NCBI GenBank assembly: GCA_024763035.1
Contig: JANTGG010000001.1
Coordinates: 1 to 64,000, forward strand
From: Desulfocapsa sp.
GTDB taxonomy: Bacteria > Desulfobacterota > Desulfobulbia > Desulfobulbales > Desulfocapsaceae
Length of the DNA: 64,000 bases
Direction: 5' to 3'
The notes under the pieces: generated by a model
What the model was told of the DNA's origin: nothing
Database searches by the model: none
What the model saw: only the letters and a program-made list of their open reading frames with translations
In this document: in pieces, positions 36,866 through 46,199 of the stretch
Layout of the letters: each line of letters opens with the position of its first letter
Position numbering within the stretch: position 1 is the stretch's first letter
Position numbers and translations under genes: made by a program

Positions 36866-37521
36866 TAGATGCGTTTGTCATGGTACGGGAGCGCATGGTC
36901 CAGGAACAACTGCTGGCTCGTGGTATTACGGATCAGGGCGTGCTGCGTACTATGGCAGAAGTGCCCAGGCATCTGTTTGTGGATGATGCCATGCAGGCAC
37001 GGGCCTACGGCGACCATCCTCTCCCCATTGCTGCAGATCAGACCATTTCCCAACCTTATATTGTTGCCGCAATGACCCAGGCCCTCCATTTGCAGGGGCA
37101 TGAAAAAGTTCTTGAGATCGGTACGGGATCGGGATATCAGGCGGCGGTTTTATCAAGACTCTGCGAACGAGTCTATACGGTCGAACGAATCAACGGGTTG
37201 CTTGCCGGGGCACGTAAGGTTTTCGATCAGCTGCATTACTACAATATACTCTCCCGTCTCGATGACGGCACCATGGGCTGGGAGGAACATGCCCCATTTG
37301 ATGCAATTATTGTCACCGCAGGTGGTCCCTCTGTTCCCGAATCTCTGGTACGTCAGCTTGCCGACAGTGGACGAATGGTGATCCCGGTCGGTGAGCGGGA
37401 GGTGCAGCAGTTGCAGCTTGTTAGCAGACATGATGGTGAAATTCAGATAGAACATCTTGAGAATGTTCGTTTTGTCAGCCTTATCGGTGAACAGGGCTGG
37501 GATGAATCAAGGGTTGTATGA
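36862..37521 (+). CDS. pcm: Protein-L-isoaspartate O-methyltransferase
   Basis: Pcm repairs isoaspartyl residues in aged proteins with S-adenosylmethionine. The 219-aa protein has the usual length and motifs: [15 protein letters not shown] in related form ([16 protein letters not shown]), [35 protein letters not shown], the SAM-binding loop [16 protein letters not shown] and VERINGLL. It overlaps its neighbours at both ends by 4 bp, which makes a tight three-gene operon. The SAH it releases would be handled by AhcY (63444) or MtaD (39148). Confidence 0.95.
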   Translation: MIDAFVMVRERMVQEQLLARGITDQGVLRTMAEVPRHLFVDDAMQARAYGDHPLPIAADQTISQPYIVAAMTQALHLQGHEKVLEIGTGSGYQAAVLSRLCERVYTVERINGLLAGARKVFDQLHYYNILSRLDDGTMGWEEHAPFDAIIVTAGGPSVPESLVRQLADSGRMVIPVGEREVQQLQLVSRHDGEIQIEHLENVRFVSLIGEQGWDESRVV

Positions 37522-38126
37522 GTGAGGGAGTGAAAAAGAAAGGGATGATGCACAGGCTGTACGATGGGTGTATGGAATGGCTGCAGACCCCTTATGGTAC
37601 ATGGGTGTTATTCCTGATCGCCTTTGTTGAATCGTCGTTCTTTCCTATTCCTCCCGACGTATTTCTGATTGCTCTGTGCATTGCTGCCCCTGCAAAATCT
37701 TTCAAATATGCCGCTGTCTGTGCCATTGGCTCTGTGCTGGGCGGTGCCCTGGGGTACGGGCTTGGCATGTGGTTTATGGACAGTCTCGGACAGTCCATCA
37801 TGCAGTGGTACGGGCTCAGTGAAAAATATCTCACCGTGCAGGAGCTTTATCAGCAATACGATGCCTGGGCAGTTGGTGCCGCCGGGTTCACGCCGCTCCC
37901 CTATAAGCTGTTTACCATCACCGCAGGGGCGTTTCACATTAACTTCCCCACCTTTATGCTGGTTTCCCTGGTCGCCCGTTCCGCCCGATTTTTTCTGGTG
38001 GCCGGCTTTATCTGGAAATTCGGTGCTCCTGTGAAGGTGTATATAGAAAAATATTTTAATATCCTCTCCATCCTCTTTGTCGTCCTCCTGATCGGCGGGT
38101 TTGTGCTGATCAAATATCTGCTGTAA
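37518..38126 (+). CDS. YqaA/DedA family membrane protein
   Basis: This is a 202-aa inner-membrane protein of the SNARE-associated/DedA superfamily, YqaA branch. It contains [36 protein letters not shown] and [20 protein letters not shown], all conserved in YqaA. Four to five hydrophobic segments are present and the C-terminus ends in a long helix. DedA-family proteins are linked to lipid scrambling and membrane energetics. Start codon overlaps the pcm stop by 4 bp. Confidence 0.85.
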   Translation: MSEGVKKKGMMHRLYDGCMEWLQTPYGTWVLFLIAFVESSFFPIPPDVFLIALCIAAPAKSFKYAAVCAIGSVLGGALGYGLGMWFMDSLGQSIMQWYGLSEKYLTVQELYQQYDAWAVGAAGFTPLPYKLFTITAGAFHINFPTFMLVSLVARSARFFLVAGFIWKFGAPVKVYIEKYFNILSILFVVLLIGGFVLIKYLL

Positions 38127-38227
38127 TCCTCACCTCTTCCTCTGAAGTCAGACAAAAGTGCCACTTTGTAACATTTACCTTGACTCTCCTGTTGATAATA
38201 AATATTATTAATTATGATGGTGTGGCT

Positions 38228-38400
38228 GGTAAGCCGGCGCTCTTTCAGTACCCCCGAGGGGGAGAGTGCCTCAAGATTTCGTACCTTGCCATCTGCTGAT
38301 GTTTGTACCGTTCTGACATAAAACTGAATAGGGAACTTCGTGTTTTTTATTACTGCTTTTCAGGAGTAGGGCTCTGACAGGTCCGGAATAATATTCTCAA
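38228..38400 (+). repeat. Interspersed repeat, family 2, copy 3 (long form with leader module)
   Basis: It begins GGTAAGCCGGCGCTCTTTCA and GTACCCCC, then continues into a module shared with the copy before metG: GGAACTTCGTGTTTTTT, CTTTTCAGGAGTAGGG and ATAATATTCTC. It fills most of the 288-bp gap after the YqaA gene and ends 15 bp before the next start codon. Confidence 0.8.
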
Positions 38401-38414
38401 ACGGGAGGTGTACC

Positions 38415-38810
38415 ATGCTGAGTGTCAAAGACTTGCAGAAAGACAGAAATCTTGTGAACAGTATCGATTGGACAATGACTCCGGAAAAGGCAGTGGAGAT
38501 GTATCTGGAGTGGGGGACAGGCTGGACCCGCGGCAACGATTTTGTCGCAAGTGACAGCGATGAATCCTTCTATTTCGTTATTTTTGACTGGGAGACAGAT
38601 CCGCCGGTTGCCACCCTTATTCACAGAACCGTGGAGGGGGCGGATGAACTGGCAAAGATTGAAGTCCCGAAAGAACTCTTCGATGCCTCCTGTGCCGAGG
38701 ATGGCAAAAGACCGGGCGGGACAGTGCATCCGCTGAACAGAAAGCTGAAAGAGTGGGTCAACGACATCATCCAGGGACCGCCCATCGAGTATTTTACCAT
38801 GACTCACTGA
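38415..38810 (+). CDS. Small conserved hypothetical protein, of a type seen in sulfate reducers
   Basis: This 131-aa acidic soluble protein starts MLSVKDLQKDRNLVNSIDWT and contains MTPEKAVEMYLEWGTGWTRG and SFYFVIFDWETDPPVATLIH, followed by NRKLKEWVNDIIQG. From memory it resembles a short conserved protein of Desulfovibrio and relatives (DVU0772 type) with no known biochemical role; I cannot check this. A GGGAGG ribosome site precedes the ATG. It is a single-gene unit: a family 2 repeat lies upstream and a strong terminator downstream. It probably has its own promoter in or near the repeat. Confidence 0.75.
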   Translation: MLSVKDLQKDRNLVNSIDWTMTPEKAVEMYLEWGTGWTRGNDFVASDSDESFYFVIFDWETDPPVATLIHRTVEGADELAKIEVPKELFDASCAEDGKRPGGTVHPLNRKLKEWVNDIIQGPPIEYFTMTH

Positions 38811-38873
38811 GGAGTTGCTTTGTTCCCCCTGTCAGCAGGGTAAAGGGAATGGCCAGGTGTTTAAGGATGCTGG

Positions 38874-38917
38874 AATCCGTGACTGCACTTTCGGGTGCGC
38901 TCACGGATTTTTTTTGT
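38874..38917 (+). terminator. Intrinsic terminator after the small hypothetical gene
   Basis: AATCCGTGA and TCACGGATT form a perfect outer stem, continued inward by TGCAC/GTGCG. A run of eight T follows. The 230 bp from here to the mtaD stop contain only short ORFs on both strands that I cannot support. Confidence 0.9.
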
Positions 38918-39147
38918 GAGGGAGAGTAATTCATTAATCGCTGCGGATTCCATGTCGATGCGGATATTTCCTGAAACATTTTCTGCAGCAGGTACAGAAA
39001 AAATGCTCCTGCATCAGCTCACTCTCTTTTCGGTGTTCTTGAAGGCTGCCATGGCATCGGGGGGCAGTGCTTTTATAAAAAAAACGTATTCCATGCGGCA
39101 GTTTGGGTAGATGCGAAAGGACGTACTGAACAAATAGGCTTTTTGTA

Positions 39148-40443
39148 TTAGATTCCTACAGCAAGCTGCCGCACCCTGTCCATACATTCCTGTATCTCAA
39201 AACTGAGCAGTTTTCTGTTTTTCACCACCACTTTTCCGTGGACTATGACGGTGTGTACATCACTTCCGCTACAGCTGTACACGAGCAGGTCTTTGTTGTA
39301 CAAAGGCTGCAGGTGCGGTTTTTTCAGGTCGAGCAGGATCAGGTCGGCACTGTTGCCCTCTCTAATCCTGCCAAGGGCAGGGAGACCGAGTATCTTTGCG
39401 TTTTGTTCTGTAGCTGTCGCCAGGACAGCATGTGCAGGCATGGCGGTGGCGTCAAGTGTTCGAGCCTTTTGGCTCTTGGCGAGCATATCCATCTCGCGGA
39501 AGAGGTCGAGGCTGTTGTTGCTTGCACAGCCGTCAGTGCCAATGCCCACAGGTATTCCCTGTGCCATCATCTCCGTTGTCCGGGCAATGCCTGATGCGAG
39601 TTTGAAATGGCTCTGCGGACAGACGATAACTCCTGCTCCGCTTTCTGAAATAATCTCCCTGTCCCCGTTGTCGAGCCAGACACAGTGAACGAGGACACTG
39701 TCTGAGTCCAGCAGGTTCAGGGCGAAGAGGTGGCGGATGGGACTTGTACCCTGCGGGTTTGCAATGAGCTGCTGTTCCCGGCTGGTTTCTGCGACATGAA
39801 TACAAAAGGGGACGTTGTAATTTTTCGCCAGCTGTTTTGCCTGTGTCAGGGTTTTCGGGGAGCAGGTGTAAGGGGAGTGGGCAAATATTCCGGGGGTTAT
39901 CCGTTCGTCCCTTCCCTGCCATTCCTGTAAAAATGTTTCTGCCGCTTCGATATTGCGGGCAGGGTCGGGGACTCCGGGGGCGGGGAAATCGATAATGCCC
40001 TGACAGGGGACTGCCCGCATACCGGCGTCACATAAGGCCCTTGCCGTGTGGGTCTCATGAAAATAGCCGTCGGCGACACAGGTTGTCCCTGAAAGCAGCA
40101 TCTCGGCGGCGGCAAGTTTTGAGCACTGGTACACCATCTCCGGATTCACATGTTTTGCTTCAGCGGGGAAGATATGTTCGTTCAGCCACTGGCCAAGCTC
40201 AAGATCATCGGCCAGTCCGCGAAAGAGGGTCATGGCACAGTGATTATGGCCGTTGATCAGACCGGGCATCAGCAGTTTGTCCGTGCCATCGATGGGGATG
40301 GCTGCCGGTATGTCCGGCATCTCTGCCATTGAGCCGAAGGAGTGAATCCGTTTGTCGCAGCAGAGCAGCCACTGGTCATCGACAATGCCGGCATTGGAGT
40401 CAGTGAGCAGTGCTGTGTTGGTGATGAGAATTGGTCTGGTCAT
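39148..40443 (-). CDS. mtaD: 5-methylthioadenosine/S-adenosylhomocysteine deaminase
   Basis: This is an amidohydrolase-superfamily deaminase of 431 aa. Metal ligands are in LMPGLINGHNHCAMTLFRG, CIHVAETSREQ (His and Glu), LVHCVWLDNGD and GIGTDGCASNNSLDLFREMD. The motif GHNHCAMTLFRGLADDLELG and the substrate-site wording place it in the MtaD group, which deaminates SAH and methylthioadenosine to the inosine forms. It is divergent from ychF. Together with AhcY it gives two routes for SAH disposal. Confidence 0.9.
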   Translation of the reverse strand: MTRPILITNTALLTDSNAGIVDDQWLLCCDKRIHSFGSMAEMPDIPAAIPIDGTDKLLMPGLINGHNHCAMTLFRGLADDLELGQWLNEHIFPAEAKHVNPEMVYQCSKLAAAEMLLSGTTCVADGYFHETHTARALCDAGMRAVPCQGIIDFPAPGVPDPARNIEAAETFLQEWQGRDERITPGIFAHSPYTCSPKTLTQAKQLAKNYNVPFCIHVAETSREQQLIANPQGTSPIRHLFALNLLDSDSVLVHCVWLDNGDREIISESGAGVIVCPQSHFKLASGIARTTEMMAQGIPVGIGTDGCASNNSLDLFREMDMLAKSQKARTLDATAMPAHAVLATATEQNAKILGLPALGRIREGNSADLILLDLKKPHLQPLYNKDLLVYSCSGSDVHTVIVHGKVVVKNRKLLSFEIQECMDRVRQLAVGI

Positions 40444-40631
40444 TTGGATCTCCGGGACAGCAAATGAAAAAAAAGGGCATTTTCTCTTTGGTCGGGGTAT
40501 ACTATTTTGTTTGTTGTCTTACAAATAATTTTTTTTCGGGTTGTTTGCCGGAAGAAGATGATCATCGGGAGTTTTGCACGGTTTGCCGTCTGGTGGGCTG
40601 TGAATATATATTTGTTCTGAAGGAGTGTTTC

Positions 40632-41729
40632 ATGGGGTTTCGTTGCGGTATAGTCGGTTTGCCAAATGTTGGCAAGTCTACTATTTTTAATGCATTGACA
40701 GCAGCAGGAATTGATGCGGAAAATTATCCGTTTTGTACCATTGAGCCAAATGTGGGGATCGTTCCGGTTCCGGACAAACGGTTGGATGTGCTGGCGGAAA
40801 TGGCAAAGACAAAGTCCAAGGTTGCCACCCAGATGGAATTTGTTGATATTGCCGGTCTTGTGAAGGGAGCCAGTCAGGGTGAGGGGCTGGGCAATCAGTT
40901 CCTCGGTCATATCCGCCAGGTTGATGCACTCGTCCATGTTATCCGCTGTTTTGCAGATGAGAACATTGTGCATGTGGACGGCTCCATTGATCCTGCCCGT
41001 GACCGGGAAGTGATCACCATGGAGCTGGTCCTTGCCGATCTTGATACCGTGGAAAAGAGGCTTAAGAAGGCACAGTCCATGGCAAAGTCCGGAGACAAGG
41101 AACTGAAGGCTCAGGCACTGTTTCTGGAAAAACTGAGAGATGTTCTGGACAGCGGGGCGTCTGCAAGAAGCCTCACTCCAGAAAACGATATGGAAAAAGA
41201 AACCATGCGTGATCTCTGTTTGCTCACCGACAAACCGGTGCTGTATGTGGCAAACGTTCTTGAAGATGACGTGACAGACGGCAATGAATATGTGCGGGTG
41301 CTGGAGGAGCAGGCGGCTTTAGATGGTGACGGAGTGGTTATTATTGCCGGATCCATCGAGCAGGAGCTCAGTCAGCTCGATGCTGAAGAGCAGCAGGAAT
41401 TTCTCGAAGATATGGGAATGACGGAGCCCGGTCTCAATCGTCTGATTGCTGCAGGATATGAGTTGCTGGGGCTTATCACCTATTTTACTGTTGGTGAAAA
41501 AGAGACCCGTGCCTGGACCATCAGGAAAGGTACAAAAGCCCCGGGTGCCGCCGGGAAGATTCATTCTGATTTTGAGCGTGGCTTTATCCGTGCCGAGACT
41601 ATCAGTTATGACGATTTTGTAGCCTGCAACGGTGAAGCCGGAGCGAAGGAAAAGGGCCTGATGCGTTCGGAGGGAAAAGAATATACGGTTGCTGACGGCG
41701 ATTGCATGAACTTCCGCTTTAATGTCTGA
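40632..41729 (+). CDS. ychF: Redox-regulated ribosome-binding ATPase YchF
   Basis: YchF is an Obg-family P-loop ATPase that binds the ribosome. The 365-aa protein starts at ATG 40632 with a GAAGGAG ribosome site; the track start at 40431 is upstream. Motifs are GIVGLPNVGKSTIFNALT (G1), FVDIAGLVKGASQGEGLGNQ (G3), the NMxE-type G4 replaced by YVANVLEDD as is normal in YchF (ATP preference), and the C-terminal TGS domain ETRAWTIRKGTKAPGAAG with IHSDFERGFIRAE. It is followed by holB after 33 bp. Confidence 0.97.
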   Translation: MGFRCGIVGLPNVGKSTIFNALTAAGIDAENYPFCTIEPNVGIVPVPDKRLDVLAEMAKTKSKVATQMEFVDIAGLVKGASQGEGLGNQFLGHIRQVDALVHVIRCFADENIVHVDGSIDPARDREVITMELVLADLDTVEKRLKKAQSMAKSGDKELKAQALFLEKLRDVLDSGASARSLTPENDMEKETMRDLCLLTDKPVLYVANVLEDDVTDGNEYVRVLEEQAALDGDGVVIIAGSIEQELSQLDAEEQQEFLEDMGMTEPGLNRLIAAGYELLGLITYFTVGEKETRAWTIRKGTKAPGAAGKIHSDFERGFIRAETISYDDFVACNGEAGAKEKGLMRSEGKEYTVADGDCMNFRFNV

Positions 41730-41762
41730 GGTTGCAAACTGTTACGAGACAAGCATCTATCC

Positions 41763-42776
41763 ATGAGTGCTGAGAAACAGATACCTGAGGGAGAAGAAGA
41801 GTTGCTGTTTATCGGCGGCAAGCAGCTCCTCGGGCAGAAACAGGCAGTCGGGCTTCTTACGAAGTCCATGGCTTCCGGGCGATTGGCACATGCGTACCTT
41901 TTTCGCGGACCGGATGGTGTCGGTAAACAGCTGCTGGCACGGATTCTTGCCGCGGCCGTTAATTGCGGGCAGGCTAAGGGGATGGCAGCATGCGGAAAAT
42001 GTTCGAGTTGTAAAAAGTTTGCCCTGTCGGCTCATCCTGATTTTGAGATTGTTTCCCCGGAAAAGGGTGCGATCAAAATTTCCCAGGTTCGTGAACTCAT
42101 AAAAAAACTCTCCTTTGCTCCCTATGAGGCGAAGATGCGGGTCGTCCTCATTGAAGATATTCATACCATGCGGCAGGAGGCGGCGAACAGTCTGTTGAAA
42201 ACCCTTGAAGAGCCGCCTGCAGACAATCTTCTGATCCTGACGGCTGATTCCTCCCGCACTGTTTTGCAGACGATTCTTTCGAGATGTCAGACCATTCCCC
42301 TGTATCCATTGAATGCGGAGGAGAGTGTCGAGGTGATCCTTCGTGAGAACAGTGAAATAGGACCTAAGGTTGCAAAGACCCTTGCCAGGTTGTCCGAGGG
42401 GAGTCCCGGAAGGGCTCTTCTGCTGCACCAGCAGGAGATTGTTCCCTTTTGTGAGAAGGTCGTCGGTCTGATTTGTGATCGGGAAAAGACAGCAGATCAG
42501 TATGCAGGGCTTGTCCTGCAGACCGCAGAACAGATGGCAGAGTTGAAAGAGGATTTACCTGTACTGTTTGGATTGCTGCGGCTGTTTTTTCGGGACGGGC
42601 TGGTCCATCACTGCTCTCCGGAATTGGACGGAGAGGGGGGTAAATATCGGAAAGACTGGAATTCTGATGATTATTTTGTTAAATTACAAGCAATTGATCG
42701 GGCGGAAAAGGAACTTGGTCGAAATTGTAACCGGCTCCTCGTCTGTGAGATACTTCTTTTTACATTACAGAAATAA
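41763..42776 (+). CDS. holB: DNA polymerase III subunit delta'
   Basis: This is the clamp-loader delta' subunit, 337 aa. An N-terminal AAA-like domain has HAYLFRGPDGVGKQLLARIL (a P-loop-like site), the zinc-ribbon CGKCSSCKKF, and the sensor segment NSLLKTLEEPPADNLLILTA with SSRTVLQTILSRCQ (SRC motif). It is followed by the PSP1 gene, an order conserved with Firmicutes (holB-ricT). No strong ribosome site precedes the ATG. Confidence 0.92.
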   Translation: MSAEKQIPEGEEELLFIGGKQLLGQKQAVGLLTKSMASGRLAHAYLFRGPDGVGKQLLARILAAAVNCGQAKGMAACGKCSSCKKFALSAHPDFEIVSPEKGAIKISQVRELIKKLSFAPYEAKMRVVLIEDIHTMRQEAANSLLKTLEEPPADNLLILTADSSRTVLQTILSRCQTIPLYPLNAEESVEVILRENSEIGPKVAKTLARLSEGSPGRALLLHQQEIVPFCEKVVGLICDREKTADQYAGLVLQTAEQMAELKEDLPVLFGLLRLFFRDGLVHHCSPELDGEGGKYRKDWNSDDYFVKLQAIDRAEKELGRNCNRLLVCEILLFTLQK

Positions 42777-42806
42777 GGGACAAGAGAAATCTTTTTCTCT
42801 GAAAAT

Positions 42807-43736
42807 ATGACAGAAGTGCAGGAAGATAACAGCGGCAAGTCTGAAAAGCAGACGGTCTTTTTCTATCGCTTTCGTTTCCGTGAACAGGGACAGGAGTTTA
42901 CTGCCCAGGCCACACTGGACGATTTGAAACGCGGTGATGTGGTGATGATTCGTGGTGAGTTTGGTCTTGAGCCTGCCTGTATCAGCGGTTCTGCCCCGGC
43001 ATGCCGGGATTCTGAGACTGTTCGCAAGGCGAGCTACGAGCTGATACGGCGGGCGGCACCGGAGGAGTGTAACCGTTATGCAAATATCCCTAAGGAAGAA
43101 GAGTCGGCTGAAAATTTCTGTAAAGAGTTGATTGCTAAACATTCTCTGCAGATGCGTCTGGTTCGGGTCGAACGGTTTTTTAACGGAAGTAAGATGATTT
43201 TTTACTTTACCGCCGATAAACGGGTGGATTTCAGGGCACTGGTAAAGGATCTTGTACAGGAATTTCGTACCCGGGTGGAGATGCGTCAGGTGGGCGTGCG
43301 TCACGAAACCAAGATGCTTGGCGGAATTGGAACCTGTGGTCGTGAATTATGCTGTTCCGGTTATATGAAAAAGTTTGATTCGGTTTCCATCAAGATGGCA
43401 AAGGAGCAGGATCTTCCCTTGAATCCTTCCAAGATATCTGGTGTCTGCAACCGGCTTCTCTGCTGTTTGACCTATGAATTTGAAACCTATAAGCGGGAAC
43501 GGAAGGGAATGCCCAAGCCGGGGAAGAAGCTGCAGGCGGGAAATACTGTTTACCGGGTAAAGCGGCAAAATCCCCTGCAGTCCAGGCTTCTGGTTATTGA
43601 CCAGGAAGGGGAACAGCATCTGCTGACCCGCGAAGAATGGCAGGAATGTACGCTGGTGAAACCGGAACCTGCACCCAAAAGAAAGAAGCAGGGCGACAAA
43701 GAAAAAAAGGGACCTAACACCGGTGATGAACGGTAA
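42807..43736 (+). CDS. ricT: PSP1-domain protein, RicT/YaaT-like
   Basis: This 309-aa protein has the PSP1 domain: RVERFFNGSKMIFYFTADKR, VDFRALVKDLVQEFRTRVEM, RQVGVRHETKMLGGIGTCGR and the conserved cysteines ELCCSGY and GVCNRLLCCLTYE. In Bacillus RicT (YaaT) these cysteines bind an Fe-S cluster in a complex that guides RNase Y and developmental decisions; here the partner is unknown. The C-terminus is Lys-rich, and its last codons (PNTGDER then stop) come from the family 2 repeat starting at 43714. Gene order holB-ricT-metG is the conserved one. Confidence 0.88.
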   Translation: MTEVQEDNSGKSEKQTVFFYRFRFREQGQEFTAQATLDDLKRGDVVMIRGEFGLEPACISGSAPACRDSETVRKASYELIRRAAPEECNRYANIPKEEESAENFCKELIAKHSLQMRLVRVERFFNGSKMIFYFTADKRVDFRALVKDLVQEFRTRVEMRQVGVRHETKMLGGIGTCGRELCCSGYMKKFDSVSIKMAKEQDLPLNPSKISGVCNRLLCCLTYEFETYKRERKGMPKPGKKLQAGNTVYRVKRQNPLQSRLLVIDQEGEQHLLTREEWQECTLVKPEPAPKRKKQGDKEKKGPNTGDER

Positions 43737-43880
43737 GCCGGCATAAGTGCCTCGAAGGTCTCGTGCCTCGCTATTTGCTTATGTTTGTAACATTTTGTCA
43801 TTAAAGCGAGTATGGAACTTCGTGTTTTTTGTTACAGCTTTTCAGGAGTAAGGCACTAAAGAGTAATATCTTCAAGAATA
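43714..43880 (+). repeat. Interspersed repeat, family 2, copy 4 (long form with leader module)
   Basis: It begins CTAACACCGGTGATGAACGG then TAAGCCGGCATAAGTGCC, and continues with GGAACTTCGTGTTTTTTG, CTTTTCAGGAGTAAGGCA and GTAATATCTTC. The later part aligns with copy 3 at 38228. It supplies the last codons and stop of the PSP1 gene and forms the whole leader of metG, ending 5 bp before its ATG. Confidence 0.8.
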
Positions 43881-43885
43881 CAGCC

Positions 43886-45826
43886 ATGACAACCTATATA
43901 ACCACCCCCATATATTACGTGAATGCGCAGCCGCACCTCGGGCATGCATATACTACCATTATTGCAGATACCTACAGCCGTTTTCGCAGGTTGGAGGGTG
44001 ATGATGTCCGCTTCCAGACGGGAACGGATGAGCATGGGGATAAAATTGCAGAGGCGGCAGAAAAGCAGGGGCTAAGTCCCAGGGAGTATGTGGATCGGAT
44101 CAGCGCCATGTTCCGTGATACCTGGCCGCTTTTACATATCACTCCGGATAATTTTATTCGCACCACCGACACCGGTCATATCGCTCTGGTACAGAAGCTT
44201 CTGCAGCAGGTATATGACAAGGGAGATATTTATTTTGACGAGTATTCCGGGAACTACTGCAAGGGCTGTGAGCGTTTCCTCACTGAAAAAGAGCTTATGG
44301 ACGGCAAATGCCCGGACCATCAGACAGTACCCGAAGAGATTACAGAGCAGAACTATTTTTTCCGGATGTCTAAATATCAGCAGCAGCTGATTGACCATAT
44401 TCAGACCAATCCCGAGTTTATCACCCCGGAGAGATATCGGAACGAAGTACTCTCATTTTTAAGCGAACCACTGGAAGATCTCTGTATCTCCCGGCCCACC
44501 TCCCGACTCACCTGGGGGATCCAACTGCCCTTCGACTCCTCATTTGTCACCTATGTCTGGTTTGATGCCCTTATCAATTATCTCACCGGTCTTGGATACC
44601 CCGATGATGAAAAATTTGCCAGATACTGGGGCTCGGCAGAGCATCTGATAGCAAAGGATATCCTGAAACCCCACGCGATTTTCTGGCCGACCATGCTCCT
44701 TTCCATGGAGATCCCCCTCTATAAAAAACTGCACGTCCACGGGTACTGGAACGTGGATGAGACGAAGATGTCCAAGAGCATCGGCAATGTGGTGCGTCCG
44801 GCAGAGCTTGTGGAGGAGTACGGAGCGGATTGCCTGCGCTACTTTGTTCTGCGGGAGATGTCCTTTGGGCTCGATGCCTCATTTAGTTCCGATGCCATTG
44901 TTGCCCGTAAAAACTCTGATCTGGCAAATGATCTCGGCAATCTTTACAGCCGTTCAATGGCGATGCTGGTAAAATATACCGGTGGTGTCGTGCCCGATCC
45001 CGGCAAGGATGACAGTGATGATACCCTGCTGCGGGATCTGGCGGCATCGGTGTTGATCCGTTACCGGAAGGCCATGTCGAATTTTGAATTCCACCGTGGA
45101 CTGCAGGCGGTGTGGGAGCTTATCAGCCTTGCCAACAAGTACATCGTCAGTAATGAACCCTGGACCCTTGTGAAGGATCCTGCCATGGAGGGGCGTCTGC
45201 ATGCGGTGCTTTATAACCTGATTGAGACCCTGCGCCTGCTGGCACTTATGCTTCAGCCGGTTATGCCGGAGACCTGTGCGAAGATGACTACGGGGCTGGG
45301 GCTGCCTGTCGATAGTCCGTTTGTAACGGATCTTGCTCAGGGGGGAGACTGGGGGCTGTTTCCGGCGGGTACGGGTCTTGTGGCAATTGACGCCCTTTTT
45401 CCGCGTATGGAGAAAAAGAAGGTTTCAAAAAAACAGCAAAAAAAAGGGAAGCCCGCAAAGAAAAAGAAAAAAGTGGTGGAGGAATCCCTGGAAGGCATGA
45501 TAAGCTTTGAGCAGTTTCAGGGTGTGGATCTGCGGGTGGCGGAGATTGTGGCTGCCGAGCCTGTAAAGAAATCTGACCGGTTGTTAAAGCTCACGGTGAA
45601 AGCACCGCAGGAACGGGTGATTGTTGCCGGAATTGCCGAGTATTACAGTGCCAGTGAACTGATCGGGATGCAGGTCCTGATTGTTGCTAATCTGAAACCG
45701 GTTCGCCTGATGGGCGTTGAGTCGCAGGGAATGGTGCTTGCCGCTAAAGAGGAAGTGGATGGCAGGACGCAGCTGGTTTTATCCACGGTGAGTGGAAAAG
45801 TTGCACCCGGCTCACGGGTGGCATAG
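43886..45826 (+). CDS. metG: Methionyl-tRNA synthetase
   Basis: MetRS charges tRNA-Met. The protein is 646 aa from the ATG at 43886; the track start at 43829 is inside repeat sequence. Signature motifs are YYVNAQPHLGHAYTTIIADT (HIGH class), a single zinc knuckle (CKGCERF, GKCPDH), and KMSKSIGN. The C-terminal tRNA-binding/EMAP II-like domain (FEQFQGVDLRVAEIVAAEPV, ANLKPVRLMGVESQGM) is joined by a very basic linker (KKVSKKQQKKGKPAKKKKK). The ribosome site is weak, and the gene is preceded by the repeat leader. Confidence 0.96.
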   Translation: MTTYITTPIYYVNAQPHLGHAYTTIIADTYSRFRRLEGDDVRFQTGTDEHGDKIAEAAEKQGLSPREYVDRISAMFRDTWPLLHITPDNFIRTTDTGHIALVQKLLQQVYDKGDIYFDEYSGNYCKGCERFLTEKELMDGKCPDHQTVPEEITEQNYFFRMSKYQQQLIDHIQTNPEFITPERYRNEVLSFLSEPLEDLCISRPTSRLTWGIQLPFDSSFVTYVWFDALINYLTGLGYPDDEKFARYWGSAEHLIAKDILKPHAIFWPTMLLSMEIPLYKKLHVHGYWNVDETKMSKSIGNVVRPAELVEEYGADCLRYFVLREMSFGLDASFSSDAIVARKNSDLANDLGNLYSRSMAMLVKYTGGVVPDPGKDDSDDTLLRDLAASVLIRYRKAMSNFEFHRGLQAVWELISLANKYIVSNEPWTLVKDPAMEGRLHAVLYNLIETLRLLALMLQPVMPETCAKMTTGLGLPVDSPFVTDLAQGGDWGLFPAGTGLVAIDALFPRMEKKKVSKKQQKKGKPAKKKKKVVEESLEGMISFEQFQGVDLRVAEIVAAEPVKKSDRLLKLTVKAPQERVIVAGIAEYYSASELIGMQVLIVANLKPVRLMGVESQGMVLAAKEEVDGRTQLVLSTVSGKVAPGSRVA

Positions 45827-45845
45827 ACACGTATGGAGTTTCCAG

Positions 45846-46145
45846 ATGTTTGTTGTAAATAATTTTATGATGGCTGTGGCGCAGCTGATAGATTTTCTTC
45901 TCACTGCCTATATGTGGGTTATTATAGGTCGGGCCGTTATCTCCTGGGTCAGTGCAGATCCTTCCAATCCCATTGTCCGGTTTTTATATGAGGCAACAGA
46001 GCCTGCGTTGAGTCGTATCAGAAGGTTTCTGCCCATGAGCATGGGTGGTATCGATTTCTCACCCATGATTCTGATTATGGCAATCATGTTTCTGCAAAGT
46101 TTTCTTGTCCCCACCTTAAAACAGCTTGCCATGGGAATGGGCTGA
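45846..46145 (+). CDS. yggT: YggT family membrane protein
   Basis: This is a 99-aa protein with two hydrophobic stretches and the YggT signature YMWVIIGRAVISWVSADPSN and PALSRIRRFLPMSMGGIDFS. The ATG at 45846 is used; the longer track ORF overlaps metG. The family (YlmG in Gram-positives) is linked to cell division and K+ homeostasis, and it sits next to divIVA here, as in many genomes. Confidence 0.88.
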   Translation: MFVVNNFMMAVAQLIDFLLTAYMWVIIGRAVISWVSADPSNPIVRFLYEATEPALSRIRRFLPMSMGGIDFSPMILIMAIMFLQSFLVPTLKQLAMGMG

Positions 46146-46199
46146 GTTGTCTGGAACGGAACTTATTAATCTGCTGATAGAAAAAAGGATGGATTCACC

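Noticed and set aside
38794-39110. Short ORFs on both strands between the small hypothetical gene and mtaD
   Set aside because: They overlap the terminator hairpin and each other, with no ribosome site or family likeness.
45415-45480. Lys-rich low-complexity stretch as a possible frameshift or repeat in metG
   Set aside because: The frame continues into a normal tRNA-binding domain, so it is a basic linker.
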